Positions 48,101 through 58,935 of a stretch of 64,000 nucleotides of DNA are shown here, piece by piece. The position numbers and the translations under genes were made by a program. This stretch comes from Phoronis australis (taxonomy: Eukaryota; Phoronida; Phoronidae). The stretch is from the NCBI GenBank assembly GCA_002633005.1, contig NMRA01000068.1, positions 18,526 to 82,525 on the forward strand. The letters are read 5' to 3'. The notes beneath the pieces were generated by a model that saw only the letters and a list, made by a program, of their open reading frames with translations, did not search any database and had not been told where the DNA came from. Numbering within the stretch: the first letter of the stretch is position 1; each line of letters starts with the position of its first letter.

Positions 48101-51100
48101 TGTCAACCTAAAGGTCAATATGTTTACACTATAACTACAGACTGACTACCTTTAAGTCAATATATCGTTATGGGCTTAAGGATATATCCCAAACCTTATT
48201 CACAAAAATTGGTCATTTTTTACAATATTTCATGTGTCTAGCAAAATACCTTATGTTCATTCTCAGGGAACATCAAATACAAAATATACACAGTGTCATG
48301 AGAAAAAAAGAATTAGCAGAACCACCTCGGACCGCACAACAGTGTGGATATTTGTTTACTACTTATTCGAGGTCAAAGGTTACAGGGCTGTAACTCAAAT
48401 CGAATCTCCTGTCATGTACACAGCAGCTTTTTAAAAAAATTTTTATTCTCCCAGTTCAACATAAGCAAGAACAAAGGTCTGGGCTTCCCTTGCCTTACTT
48501 AACAATTCAATGAAATTAAAGTTTACTAAGTTAAATGTATTCTTGAACCGGATTTTAGAAATACAAAAGAAAAAAATATACAAGACATTAGTGTACTAGT
48601 TTATGGCTCTGAAAAGGGAAGAGAGTATTTTGGAATGATGAAATATCCTTACATTGCTATTAAATTATGCATTTGTAACCACCTGTTTGTAAATTTTTCT
48701 ATTTCTAAATTTTTTGAATAAATATATTTTTTCACAGGAGTAATATCTGTTAATTTCTTTTGTTAATATAATTAATTAAATTTGGAGGTTTACCATTGAG
48801 ACGTTGCTTATATAAATGGAACTTGCTAAGACACAAGATTAAATTTTGAATAGCGGATTTGCAGCGCAAACGAACTACGCATTGCGCATGTGCGAGTTAC
48901 TTCCTGCGCGAAGGCTCATGGGATAGCTTGTGGTCAGGCATGTCTTGAGCAGGCTGGATAGTGTGTGCATTTGGAGTGATTTTCAAACTAAAAACCATGT
49001 TTCATTTTTTGCTTTATAATACCAAGCAAGTCCTCTCTCTCGTTTGTAAACACAGCGTAGCTATGATCAGTAACCGTGTGACCGAGGGCACGACTGTCGT
49101 CATGTTCAGTATTGGGGCTATCGGCGTTGATTTCGAAATCTCCTCCGGTTTCAGACAAGTTTTTAGTTCTTGGATTGCTTAAATTTTGTAGCTTTCGCCG
49201 TGGATATGCTAGAGACGTTAATTTTAAGAGGAAACTCCGTCGGAATGTTGTTCTCATACGTCTTTTTTCCACCAGGAAAATGTTCGCTGCACACACGATG
49301 GCCCCTAGGCAATTACAACGCACTGGATGCCGTAGGCATTCAGGGGCGATAGTACATCCTCACAAAAAGTTACTCATTTCAAAATACAGCAAATAAAATC
49401 AAATGAACCATACGTATAGGAACACGGAGTTATAATTAACACATAACACGACTCTGGATACAATTTATTCAGCAAAACTTGAACAAATCGATGAAAATCT
49501 GTCACGGTTTGCTCGAGTCAAGTTCTCTCAGTTACCGGGTGCCATTTTGAGGAAGTCACATGAAATTACACATGTTGACGAATAAAAAGTCTAAGGGACA
49601 CACATCTTACAAGTTTCACCCGATACCTTCTCATGCTATTTTACAAGTGTCACGCGCTAGCGTCACGCGCTTCGCTGAGTCTCGCGCTAAACTTTGCCTA
49701 ACTCACGTGATTCAGTTGACATGCTATATGGTTATCGCGCACGGCAACCAAAAAAGTGAAGTTGTAATTCTTCGGCAAAGTCAACTTAATTCTCACAACT
49801 AAGCTTAAGATATGTATAGAAGTAGAAAGGACCAATGATGAAAGTAAGCATTTTTTAAATGCTAGTTTTAAGTGTAGAATGTATTTTTGACGAGGTGAAA
49901 ACTCGAAATCGGTAATCTGAATCTGGTCACGGCCCATTTAAAATACACTGAAGTAACGAAATGAGTACAGAAAGCGAATGGAAGTATTGTAGCCCCTATA
50001 TGGCCAACCGAGGGGCTACGTGTTGCCTACTAGATGGCTCCGTGTTGGTTTGAATGGGCTAAATCTCCCCTTACTCCCAGCTCTCCTAATGTTGTTTATC
50101 CATTTTTCACGAAGTTCTTGGTTTGCAGGGAACACGTAAAAACTCAGATTTTTATATCTCTTGTTGTTTTTGAAGCAGCCAGGAACACAACAAGTGTATC
50201 CGCCGTAAGTTTTCTTCGCGCTCATACCGCGTATTATTATGCTTGATACTATAGCCGGTTTCGGAATCCTGACCACAGCACCCACAATGCACCATTTTAA
50301 CCTAATTTAAATATGGCGTCGCTGCAAATCCGCTATTGGCTGGCTTCTACATCTGTTTCCAAAGAAAACTGTAAGTACATTTGTACCCAGGGAAATTTTT
50401 TTTTTTCTAACCCAATCTTCAACATCGTTCCAAAAATTTTGAACAACCTCACATTGCCAGTATAAGTGAAGCAAAGTCTCAGGTTCACTCTTACAAAACA
50501 TACACAAGGGGGACTTACTAACCCCAATTTTGACAAGATGTTACAGCTGATTATCTTATGTGACAGTCTAAATTGAAACCAACGAAGTTTCACATCAAGA
50601 GTAAAGTTAACAAAGTAGGCATTTTTCCACCATTTAATAGTGTCTGGTATAGCAAGTTCTGCCTGCCACCTCATCTCAGACCTAGGCCTAGAATATTTCT
50701 TTAGCACAAAAGTGTTGTATATATAGTTTTGTGCCCTTTTTGTTTGCAAGTAATAATTTCACAAAAATTGGGATAAAGGGTGCATAGAAGGAAAACTTGT
50801 ACCTTTTTGAGATTTTCCATTTTTGACAAACAGTCTCTTTGAGCCGATAAAAATTCAAAAACATTGGTCTAAAATTGAACTTTTTGCAAAAATCTTCAAA
50901 AGATAACAAATATCAATGCTCGTCTAGTAGGTCTGAGATATAATAAACACCCATTTCAAACACAGTTTCTAAAGGTACACAGCAGCTTCATATCCACCCT
51001 AGTCCTTTCATTTACCGAGTTGCCATAATAGTGAGTCAACGAAGTATACTTCTGATAGAAAGGTGCTGGGGAAAAAATAAAGACAAAACATAGTTTTGAT

Positions 51101-54100
51101 CTTGAGAGAATTGTGCATCTGCATGCATATGACCGTTGAGAATGAATGCTGCGAGTCACCTCATGCCTCTGAGGACACGAACACAGCAAGTTGTGAAGAG
51201 ATAAATCCTCACAGAAATTCTTTAATTCAATTTATAAGTAAAATGACATTTCACTGTTTCAATCTCATGCTAACGACATGCTTTATCCACCGACTGTATT
51301 TCTGCTATCGATTTCTTACTTAGTTTCGTATCAGTCTCCAGGCAGGTGACGTGTTCAGACTGTGTATAACAATGAACTGTGACCTACTTCTAAGTAGGTC
51401 AAACAACAGGAACAGTTGATCCCACCTCGTGGTTGGAGACAGTATGTTTTAATGATAATTACGTTAATTACGCACTGCAAATTCACTTGACTTTGTGAGT
51501 GAATGTCAAAATAGCTAACATGGTTAAGGCATGTATAGGTTATATTTACCTTAAACAAGTTTTCAGTAAATACTTTACCGAAGACTGAGATTTTCACTCG
51601 TCCCAGATTAATCAGCTTTTTCTTGGCTTCAGCGACTCAACTTTATTTGAATATGAGTTCTCGCTTGGTGGCCTTTGCTGAAACTTTCCAAACTCAATAT
51701 TTATTAATCAGTCCCAAAAAGATGTTAAGATTTTCGATATAAAGGCCTAGTTTTTGTTTAAAGTAACAAAGATGAATACAACTTCTATTTTCTACAAACA
51801 TACCTTGTGTTTTACAAGTTCATTTGCCATAGAAACCGAACAAAAAAACTAATCAAAATTCCTAACAGCTTTTTTGAGGTAACTGTTCAATTTCTCACTT
51901 TAAAAGGGTTTCTTTAAAGTCAACTGAGGGGTTATTTTGCCATTGTAAAATGTACCTTTCTTAAAAATGAAATTTAAATTTAAAAAGAGGTTAACGGAAA
52001 AATTATAATGGTACATACTTTCTGCAAGTTTTTGTTTTCTATAATAGCATAGGTTGGAGAATGTTAAATGGTCGTCACTGGCGTGGGATATCATTGACAA
52101 AAATAGACACTGAAATCAATATCTGCACATGTATAAGTATATGTCACTTCCCTACCTGACTCAAAACAGTTCGATTGCCCTTCAGACTTGCAAGGTATAT
52201 GGTATCGGCAAAGGATTAATCTAGCTCAAAACCACCCCCTCAAGCAGGTCTCGGACTGACCAGATTGAGATTGCCGTCTTCCATAAAATACTCTCTTTGT
52301 TTTAGGAAAAGCAATGAAGTTTTGTAAAACCAAAGACGACTGTCTTTCATTGGGTGACCTGGAGTGCATAAAAACCAAGTGTGATTGGGGACTGTGCTCG
52401 TGTCCTCGAGGGACAGTATCTCGCTATCTTGGCTCCGAAAAGCTTTACAAGTGTGTCAGCCGTAAGTAGTACCCTTCCAAGACCGAGTTCTGTAGACGCA
52501 AGAATCTTGCAAGGGAAGCTTGTGTGATTATAGGCTTTGGTTGTAAATCAAGGCGATTCTTGGGAAGTCATGCAAGACATTGCGTTTTCATGAGGTTCTT
52601 GCATATAAAGCAATGCACGCTTGACCTCAAAAGACTGTAAGCGTTATTCACATGATTTCATAAATTTATATATATTATATTACATACAATATGCATACAT
52701 AAGTACATCATAAAGACAGTATCATGGTTCGCGTTTCACCACACGCAAACCTTAAGTCCTGTTTAGACATCGACTTTTGACCAGTGCAACTGACACGGAG
52801 CAACTTGATCAGTGTCAAGTGGCCGTTTACACACGCAAATTCATTAACTGTGGCAAGACAGAAGTTGTACGCTGGAGAGTGGAATGCACATGCGCAGGTT
52901 TTCAAATAGCGGGAGTTGCAGAGACAGACAGCCCGCATGTAGGTCATTGCACAAGCGCAGTAGAGATGATTTTTTTGCCCTGCCCCAGTTTCGTGTTTAA
53001 GACATATAATTGACACGGAACAAGATGTTTGAGCGCAAATTGCCTCACCTCACAAACGGGTGGCAAATTTGCTCCATGTCAGTTCCGTTTACACACTGGA
53101 ACATCTCGTTCCGTGTCAGCTAATCCGTGTCAACTGTTGTAGTGTAAACAGCACTTTAAATACAAACACCTTACTGTAATTACACTTTACTAATTAATCA
53201 ACATGCTTATGTTACTCAGGATAACAAAGACATGAGTGTAAACACAGACTGTTAATCTGTTTTTTAAAACTATTCTTTTTCAAAAGACTACAAGAAACAT
53301 ACTGTTGTTAAAAACTTTCTGTATACCCGGGTATGTGATCTTCATGAATGAATGTTCTAACAAGTAGAGCAAGTATGTATGAAAGGTAGCGTATTATTAC
53401 ACTTCGTACTGCTTTAATAAGTCTAACAAATATTAACTAGTTCGATTTTTTTGGAGATTTGGAATATTCTTACAACCCTAAATGGTATGAAAAGTGCGAG
53501 GCTGTCATATGTAGAATCCAGGTTACACTTCTGTCAGACAAAATACTGTGGACTAAAAACAAAGAAAACAGATCTGACAGTCATTCAAGTATTTTAGCTT
53601 GAATTTGATTTGATGGCTTGGCATTCACAGGAGTTACTTCAGTTTGTGTCGATATGAATGGATGAACAAAATGCTTGGTTCCCACGAGTTGGAATTCCCA
53701 TACATTTGAAACTAATGCAAGTTAGCTAAAAATAAGAATCTCAGCCTGCACTTGCAAATTTCAGGTCACAAATGTGACCTAAATCTTGTTATGTTGAGCC
53801 ATGTCCTTACCCTGTCCCAAAATTAATTCTCCACAGAACTATTTGTTAATTACATTGCCTCCACCTACTGTCAACTTTTTGTTCACTGTTTATTTGCTTC
53901 CTCCACCTTCATTTCACCTATTGCCTGATGATGAGACAATCATGTCGTCTCGAAATATAGCAACTATTTAAACTTGTTTGTACATTGTGTCTCTTGGCGT
54001 TTTGTAAAATCCTGCCTTCAACCAAGTTTGAACCAATGAAGGGCTGCTACCTTGCTATACTGATATACAGTATATGCACATGCATGCATGCATGTGTGCG

Positions 54101-57100
54101 CACACTCACGCATACAAATGTATCAATAATTTCCCTTCCAGAGAAAAAGGTTGGCGAGTCCTGTTCCACAGATGGCGATAGTGGCGTATGTGGTGCCATA
54201 AATTCACTTTGTCTCAAAGGCACGTGTGAGTGTATATCAGGCTACTTTAGCCGATTTGGTGGCGAGTATTGCTCACGGAATACAGTCTTTGCAAGTGAAA
54301 CTGTAACAGGAAGCGAGACATCATGTACAGGGGGTGCTTCAACGGGTCAGCTCCCTGCCTCTGTGACAGGTGGCCCAATAGAATGTGCCTGCCCACAAGG
54401 ACAACAGACATATTTACCCAACAGCTATCAAGGGCCACAGCTGTTCCAGGGCAAGAAATTTCCGCAGTGCTTGAAGAGTAAGTCAAAGCAATAGTTGATT
54501 TTGTAGTACGAACAATGTAGTTGTTGTACAAAAAGTAGCAGATACACATTCAGAAATCTGCATGTTAGCAGATATGATGACCAAGAGGTACAAGTTGCTT
54601 GAACTCTACATCCTTTTATAATAGACTAAGAGGTATTGTCAGCAATTGTTTTCATTTGGCTTTCAATAACATTTCATTTCACAGAGTGGTACATATTATA
54701 ACATTAACCTTTAACAAAACATAGGCAGAAGTAAAATATATGCCATATGATGGTTCTTTAGTTTGGGGTGCCTGAATCTTGTTTATAATCACACAGCAAA
54801 ATTCTTATTAAATAGTTTTAAGAAAAATGTTATCCAAACCAAGAATTACAAAATAATATTTTTGCTTTTCAGCACGTGTTGGCGACTTTTGTTTAGTTGA
54901 TCGGGACTGCCGATATATACAAAACAATGCTGTGTGCAGGGTCAATAAGTGTGCCTGTAAGGACACTAACCATGTAGCAGACATAACAGGACTTCAATGT
55001 GGCCCACGTAAGTGACTATAGTTGGCATGGCAACAATTTTTCTCGAAATTAAACTCATACCTGCCTCCCGTTCAGTAACGCTAGGATCTCGCTAAAATGC
55101 AAGACTTCGCGAGATTACGTGAGATATTGCCGTGCATTTTAAATGAGAACACGTGACTCTGACTACATTTCAGCTAGGTCCTAGCGTAGGTCCTAGCGTC
55201 TACTGAACGCACGCCTGTTTTCAACATTTTCCTTCCTACATTGGTATGATCTTAAGATAAGTGTCTATTTTTCAGTGTTTAAATGGTTTGTATTTTGCAC
55301 TTGGTAAACCCAGCATTAAGGTTATTTCAAACCTTATTTAAGTGGCCTTCATTCTAACTCGTACATCAAAAAGTCCAGGCTTTCTCAGCTATTAAAAGTA
55401 TACGATTTTTGTGTGAAAAAAGATCACAGATTATAAAAATATGTTTTATATTTCATGCCTTTATCATTATTACATTAACATCTTTTTTAGGTCAAAATTT
55501 CATATATAAGAAAAATACATTCATGGACAAAATAACGCCTTGATTGATTTTAATGAATCCTTTTTTAAATGAAAACTTTGCCAGTTACCTGAATAACTCT
55601 GTCAGGAATTTTTGATTAGTTTCTTAGTTTGGTTTCTATGTCAAATCAACTCGAAAACATAAGTTTTTTTTGCAAAAAATAGCAGTCGTATTTGTCTTTG
55701 TCATGTTACACTAAAACAAGGCGTTCATATCAAAAATCCCAACAGAGTTTTTGAGATTGATGAATAAATATTAAGTTTGGAAGTTTGGAAAGTTTCAACA
55801 AATCCACTGAGCCACTTTCGAGAACTCGTTTTCCTAAGTTAAAGTTAAGTTGATTTGCCGAAGCCGAGAAAAAGCTGATTAAGTTGGGACACGTGAAACC
55901 TCAAGGTCTTCGGTTGATAATTCGGTGAAACCTTGTTTTCGGTCAATATAGCCTATACATGTCACAACCATATTCATTACTTCAACATTCACTGGCAATG
56001 TCAACTGAATTTGCGGTGTGTAATTACCTTAAAATTATGACTAAATTTTGTTACCGTCTCCAGTCCCACAAGGCGGGATCAACTGCACACCAACTTAAAA
56101 GTAGGCCACAAAATTTCCACACCGTTGTGCAGTTCCAAGGTGGTTCTGCTAAATCTTTTTTCTCCCTACACCGTATATATTTTGCATTTGAAGTTCCCCG
56201 AGAATGAAGACAGGGTATTTTGCAAGACATGTGAAATATTGTAAAAAATAGCCAATTTTTATGAATAAGGTTGGAGATATCTTTAAAGCCATGAGTTCTC
56301 AGTATGAACAGTAAAGCCCGAGTTTTACTGGAGTTTGTAGTTCGAATTTAGGGTTCATGAAGTGTAAATTAGGACAACAGAGTTGCTTCCATACTCGAGC
56401 ACAGAAACATTAGATAATTATCTTCTGTTCATATTAAAATAAACAAAAACAGAAAATGTCAAACATATTTTCGAGTTAGATTGTGGGAAGTAATATTTTT
56501 AAGACTAAAGAACAAATTAACGCAGCAGAAGCAAATTTATCTTATAGGTGTTGCTTTCTTTACTCGAGATCATGGGTTCGAGTCCCACTGGGCCTCACTG
56601 CTTGATTCTTGAGTCAGGGTTGTAGCTCCTCAGTTCAGTTGTAGCTATAAATTAGTACAATGGGCTCACATGTGCGACCTGCGTATGTATCAGATCACCT
56701 GTAATTATTTTTATTATAAATTTACCTTAAGTTTGTGCAACATTGTGAAACTGAGAGTAGCACAAACTTGACATAACATTTTACCTTCTTCTGTTTCAGC
56801 GCTAAAATTCGGAGATAAATGCCCTGGCTCAACTGGGGGTATATGTTCTGGGTCACAGGGTCTAACATGTGGCACAGACGTGTGTGACCTCACTGTAAAC
56901 TCAACAACACCCATAACATGCGTGTGTCATCACACCCACACGCGCAGTGGAACCACATGCCAGTCACGTGAGTACCACCTATGGCGACACATCATGAGGA
57001 ATTACCGATAAGAATAGGAATCAATTATTTCTTATCCAAACAGAATTATACTACTTTGACCTTTACGTTTGGACAAAAATGACTGTGTTAATTACTATTT

Positions 57101-58847
57101 ACAATAAAAATAATAGATTCTGACTAAAATATATTGGATTGGCAATTGGTCCCGGTAATATCAAATCTACCGGACATGGTTTCTACTGAGATTATTTTAA
57201 CCTCAAAACATCACCAGCATGTATGTATGGCGTCAGTTTAAATATTTGGGTAACAAAAAGTTTCAAGATAAGAAGACAATTATATAGGAAACATTCTACA
57301 AAACTGCTCAGCGTTGTGACAAGACAATAAGTCTTCTCTAACTTCTAATTGTGGTGAGCCACATGATGAGTTGACGGGAAAAGCGCAATTTCTTTTATTC
57401 ACAGCAGATGCCAAAATTAGACACAGGATTGATAAAAATGGCCATCAGGGAGTGAATCCATCAGTAAAATGGAAATGTGTCACTGTCTTATTTAATAAAA
57501 ACTATTCCCCAAAGTTCATGGAAATACCTCAAGGGACGTGGTAGATATATAGGCATAGAAAAGTCATACTGTCTCTAGGGGGAACCACAGTAATCTGTTC
57601 CACTTCAAAATCAATGTAGGCTGTGCTCATCTCAACAGAAACACATGAGAAATTTCATAATGATTATTCGAGCAGTTTGTCAGATAGACAAGAGGACGCC
57701 AAACACATAAATAACAACACGATGCGTAAAAATGCGCCCAAGACTACACCACGAATGTAATGATTACTATGTTGTTTATTAATGAAAATTGCTACAAGAT
57801 GACGTAAGACAATGCACTCATCAGCAAATAAGAAGGCCTCATCGTTTCCACAACAATTTGTCCATGAATTCTGTTTATATAGAGGCCAACATTAACAAGA
57901 ACAATGCAAAGCACTGAAATTCACCCTTGACCCCAACACAAACAAAACTTTATGATTCTAGGGTTGTTTATTAGTGTCATAAAAATGGTCATTTAGTAGG
58001 TCATAATACAGCGAACTCATCTTGATACAGGTAAGAGTTGTCATCTCTCTAATAGAAAGCTATTTGCCAAATTTCATACAAATCTGTCCAGGAACTCCAC
58101 AGATTAAAAAGAGTCTCCATTCGTCATCAGCTCCATAGGAACACAACTGCTAACTGTCACAACTATCTCCAAGGGGCTTTAGGATAGAGCCACATTATTA
58201 TGTATGTAAAATCTTGCATTTGCAAAATCTGCCAACAATTTGTTTCCAGGAAACTTAGGTGATTCCTGCTATGGTGATGAAAATTGCAAAGGAATCAACA
58301 GGAACGCCATCTGTGTGGAAGGGAAGTGCCAGAACGGTGAGTTACATATAATACAATGAAACGTCCTTAAAGTTGACCAAAAAAATCGAGGGCAAAAGGT
58401 TGATATCGGTTACAGTTGAAGGAATGAAAGGCACATTTTGAAAAGGGAACATATAATAGTCCTGCAATGTAAAACTACGGCTTTGGATGAGCACCCTACC
58501 TAAAATGCCTTCTGGTGACCATGTGAACTGAAATAATTTATAAAAGACTGGTCAAATTGCTCCGCTCGTGTGAGGTAAATGAGATGAATTTTCTTAAAAA
58601 TACGGGATGTGGTGACACAGTGAATGCACATAATTTTCTCTAAATAATCCAGTCAGTTAAAGCACAACATTAGTAACTTGATCATCATTACCATTCATAT
58701 CATTGCAATATCTTTTATATTTCAATGATAGCCAATCACAACACGACTTCCACAACTCAAGTGAATAAAAATCTATTTTCAGGTGCTACCACCACCCTTC
58801 TAAGTGTGGCACTGTTGCTGGTGTGTGCAGTGAGTCAACTACTATAG
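45051..58847 (+). CDS. Copy C: secreted EB/EGF-like cysteine-rich protein, putative GPI anchor (complete)
   Basis: Exons: 45051-45114 (signal), 52306-52461, 54142-54477, 54873-55007, 56800-56967, 58250-58336 and 58783-58847 (stop TAG 58845-58847). The predicted protein has about 337 aa. It starts [18 protein letters not shown], a clean signal peptide, then mature sequence beginning near [12 protein letters not shown]. Cys per module are 7, 10, 6, 7, 4. The C-terminus [19 protein letters not shown] ends in LL and fits a GPI signal. All introns are phase 1. Intron 1 is 7.2 kb and holds a TIR transposon plus a THAP element nested in a LINE; the other introns are 0.4-1.8 kb. An AATAAA lies 82 bp after the stop. 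The assignment of the signal exon to this gene rests on phase, strand, hydrophobicity and position; a transcript would be decisive. Confidence 0.85.
45419..47231. mobile_element. TA-flanked TIR transposon, copy 3 (1813 bp, longest)
   Basis: Ends CCGTAATCGTTCGGGTTAAC and TTAACCCGAACGTTTACGG lie between TA dinucleotides (45417-45418, 47232-47233). It contains all blocks seen in copies 1 and 2, apart from the extra block of copy 2. Subterminal GGTTAANCGCCCA repeats are present on both sides. The centre has no ORF resembling a transposase. It lies in intron 1 of copy C. Confidence 0.85.
47760..48425 (+). repeat. Interspersed repeat family R2, copy 1
   Basis: Text such as CCTTATTCACAAAAATTGG, TTTTTTACAATATTTCA and TTAGCAGAACCACCT matches, in inverse orientation, the stretch near 56070-56290. 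No ORF of note. It lies in intron 1 of copy C. Confidence 0.6.
48430..48848 (-). mobile_element. LINE 3' part, left of the nested THAP element
   Basis: Reading leftward from 48847, one frame gives [20 protein letters not shown] and, after decay, [16 protein letters not shown], typical of the extreme C-terminus of L1-like reverse transcriptase ORFs. It continues the frame interrupted at 50338 on the other side of the inserted element. The exact 3' end is uncertain. Confidence 0.6.
48849..50337 (-). mobile_element. THAP-domain DNA transposon with perfect 18-bp TIRs (1489 bp)
   Basis: AATAGCGGATTTGCAGCG (48849-48866) and its exact reverse complement (50320-50337) bound a segment whose - strand encodes a two-exon THAP zinc finger (see 49163-50225). 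Both flanks are parts of one LINE, so the element inserted into it. No target duplication is obvious. A catalytic domain is missing, so the copy is internally deleted or non-autonomous. P-element- and Kolobok-type transposases carry THAP domains (family knowledge); which applies here is open. Confidence 0.8.
49163..50225 (-). pseudogene. THAP zinc-finger coding exons of the transposon, truncated
   Basis: Exon one (50225 down to about 50020) reads [19 protein letters not shown], then LSFYVFP and [13 protein letters not shown]. Exon two (from 49304, after acceptor CCTAG) reads [16 protein letters not shown] and NIPTEFPLK. Together they supply the THAP signature: C-x4-C early, the conserved F..P and W, then C-x2-H (CSEH), and the closing FP. 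The C2CH Zn ligands are therefore present. The frame stops at 49163-49165, whereas an overlapping frame continues as [19 protein letters not shown], suggesting a frameshift. An upstream in-frame ATG at 50285 is possible. The donor could be at 50019 or 50030. Confidence 0.7.
50338..50985 (-). mobile_element. LINE (L1-like) ORF2 C-terminal fragment
   Basis: The - strand encodes, in shifted frames, [38 protein letters not shown] and then [19 protein letters not shown] and [12 protein letters not shown]. The last part is the zinc-binding (zf-RVT) region, C-x2-C...E..LHL...C, found after reverse transcriptase in L1-like LINEs. Frameshifts and a stop show decay; it is 5'-truncated near 50985. It is split from its 3' end by the THAP element. 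Confidence 0.75.
51390..52060 (+). repeat. Interspersed repeat family R2, copy 2
   Basis: AACAGTTGATCCCACCTCGTGG, AATCAGCTTTTTCTTGGCTTC and GAAACTTTCCAAACT match the reverse complement of 55650-56100. It lies in intron 1 of copy C. Confidence 0.6.
52306..52461 (+). CDS. Copy C exon 1: 7-Cys module
   Basis: Acceptor TGTTTTAG ends at 52305 and donor GTAAGT starts at 52462. The exon is 156 nt, phase 1-1. It contains [20 protein letters not shown] and [11 protein letters not shown]. Confidence 0.87.
52756..53155. mobile_element. TTGACACGGAAC-family MITE, copy 3, with TTAA flanks
   Basis: GTCCTGTTTAGAC at the left faces GTGTAAACAGCACT at the right, and several TGACACGGA/TCCGTGTCA arms lie inside. 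TTAA occurs directly outside both ends (52752-52755, 53156-53159). It lies in intron 2 of copy C. Confidence 0.7.
54142..54477 (+). CDS. Copy C exon 2: 10-Cys module
   Basis: Acceptor CCTTCCAG ends at 54141 and donor GTAAGT starts at 54478. The exon is 336 nt, phase 1-1. It contains [28 protein letters not shown] and [10 protein letters not shown]. Confidence 0.88.
54873..55007 (+). CDS. Copy C exon 3: 6-Cys EB-like module
   Basis: Acceptor TGCTTTTCAG ends at 54872 and donor GTAAGT starts at 55008. The exon is 135 nt, phase 1-1. It contains [11 protein letters not shown] and [11 protein letters not shown]. It is too short to show as a long ORF. Confidence 0.86.
55350..56290 (-). repeat. Interspersed repeat family R2, copy 3 (inverted)
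   Basis: The reverse complement matches copies 1 and 2 (for example CCTTATTCATAAAAATTGG and AATCAGCTTTTTCTCGGCTTC). It is the longest copy, spanning both partial ones. It lies in intron 4 of copy C. Together with copy 2 it makes an inverted pair about 3.5 kb apart. Confidence 0.65.
56545..56610 (+). repeat. tRNA-like SINE fragment
   Basis: GGGTTCGAGTCCC near 56575 is a good B box with a pairing T-arm. No intact A box or acceptor stem is seen. It lies in intron 4 of copy C. Confidence 0.3.
56800..56967 (+). CDS. Copy C exon 4: 7-Cys module
   Basis: Acceptor CTGTTTCAG ends at 56799 and donor GTGAGT starts at 56968. The exon is 168 nt, phase 1-1. It contains [23 protein letters not shown] and [14 protein letters not shown]. 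Confidence 0.87.
58250..58336 (+). CDS. Copy C exon 5: 4-Cys module
   Basis: Acceptor TTTCCAG ends at 58249 and donor GTGAGT starts at 58337. The exon is 87 nt, phase 1-1. It contains [13 protein letters not shown] and [10 protein letters not shown]. Confidence 0.88.
58783..58847 (+). CDS. Copy C exon 6: hydrophobic C-terminal exon
   Basis: Acceptor ATTTTCAG ends at 58782. The 65 coding nt end in TAG. The tail [15 protein letters not shown] follows small residues (NGAT), as in a GPI attachment signal. Confidence 0.8.
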
Positions 58848-58928
58848 ATGACAGGAAGATAACTACTACTGTACCTGCTTCATATACCAATTTCCACTCT
58901 GCAAACGTAATATCTCCTGCCGTCGATA

Positions 58929-58934
58929 AATAAA
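58929..58934 (+). terminator. AATAAA poly(A) signal of copy C
   Basis: A consensus hexamer 82 bp downstream of the stop, at a usual distance for a short 3' UTR. Confidence 0.5.
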
Positions 58935-58935
58935 T

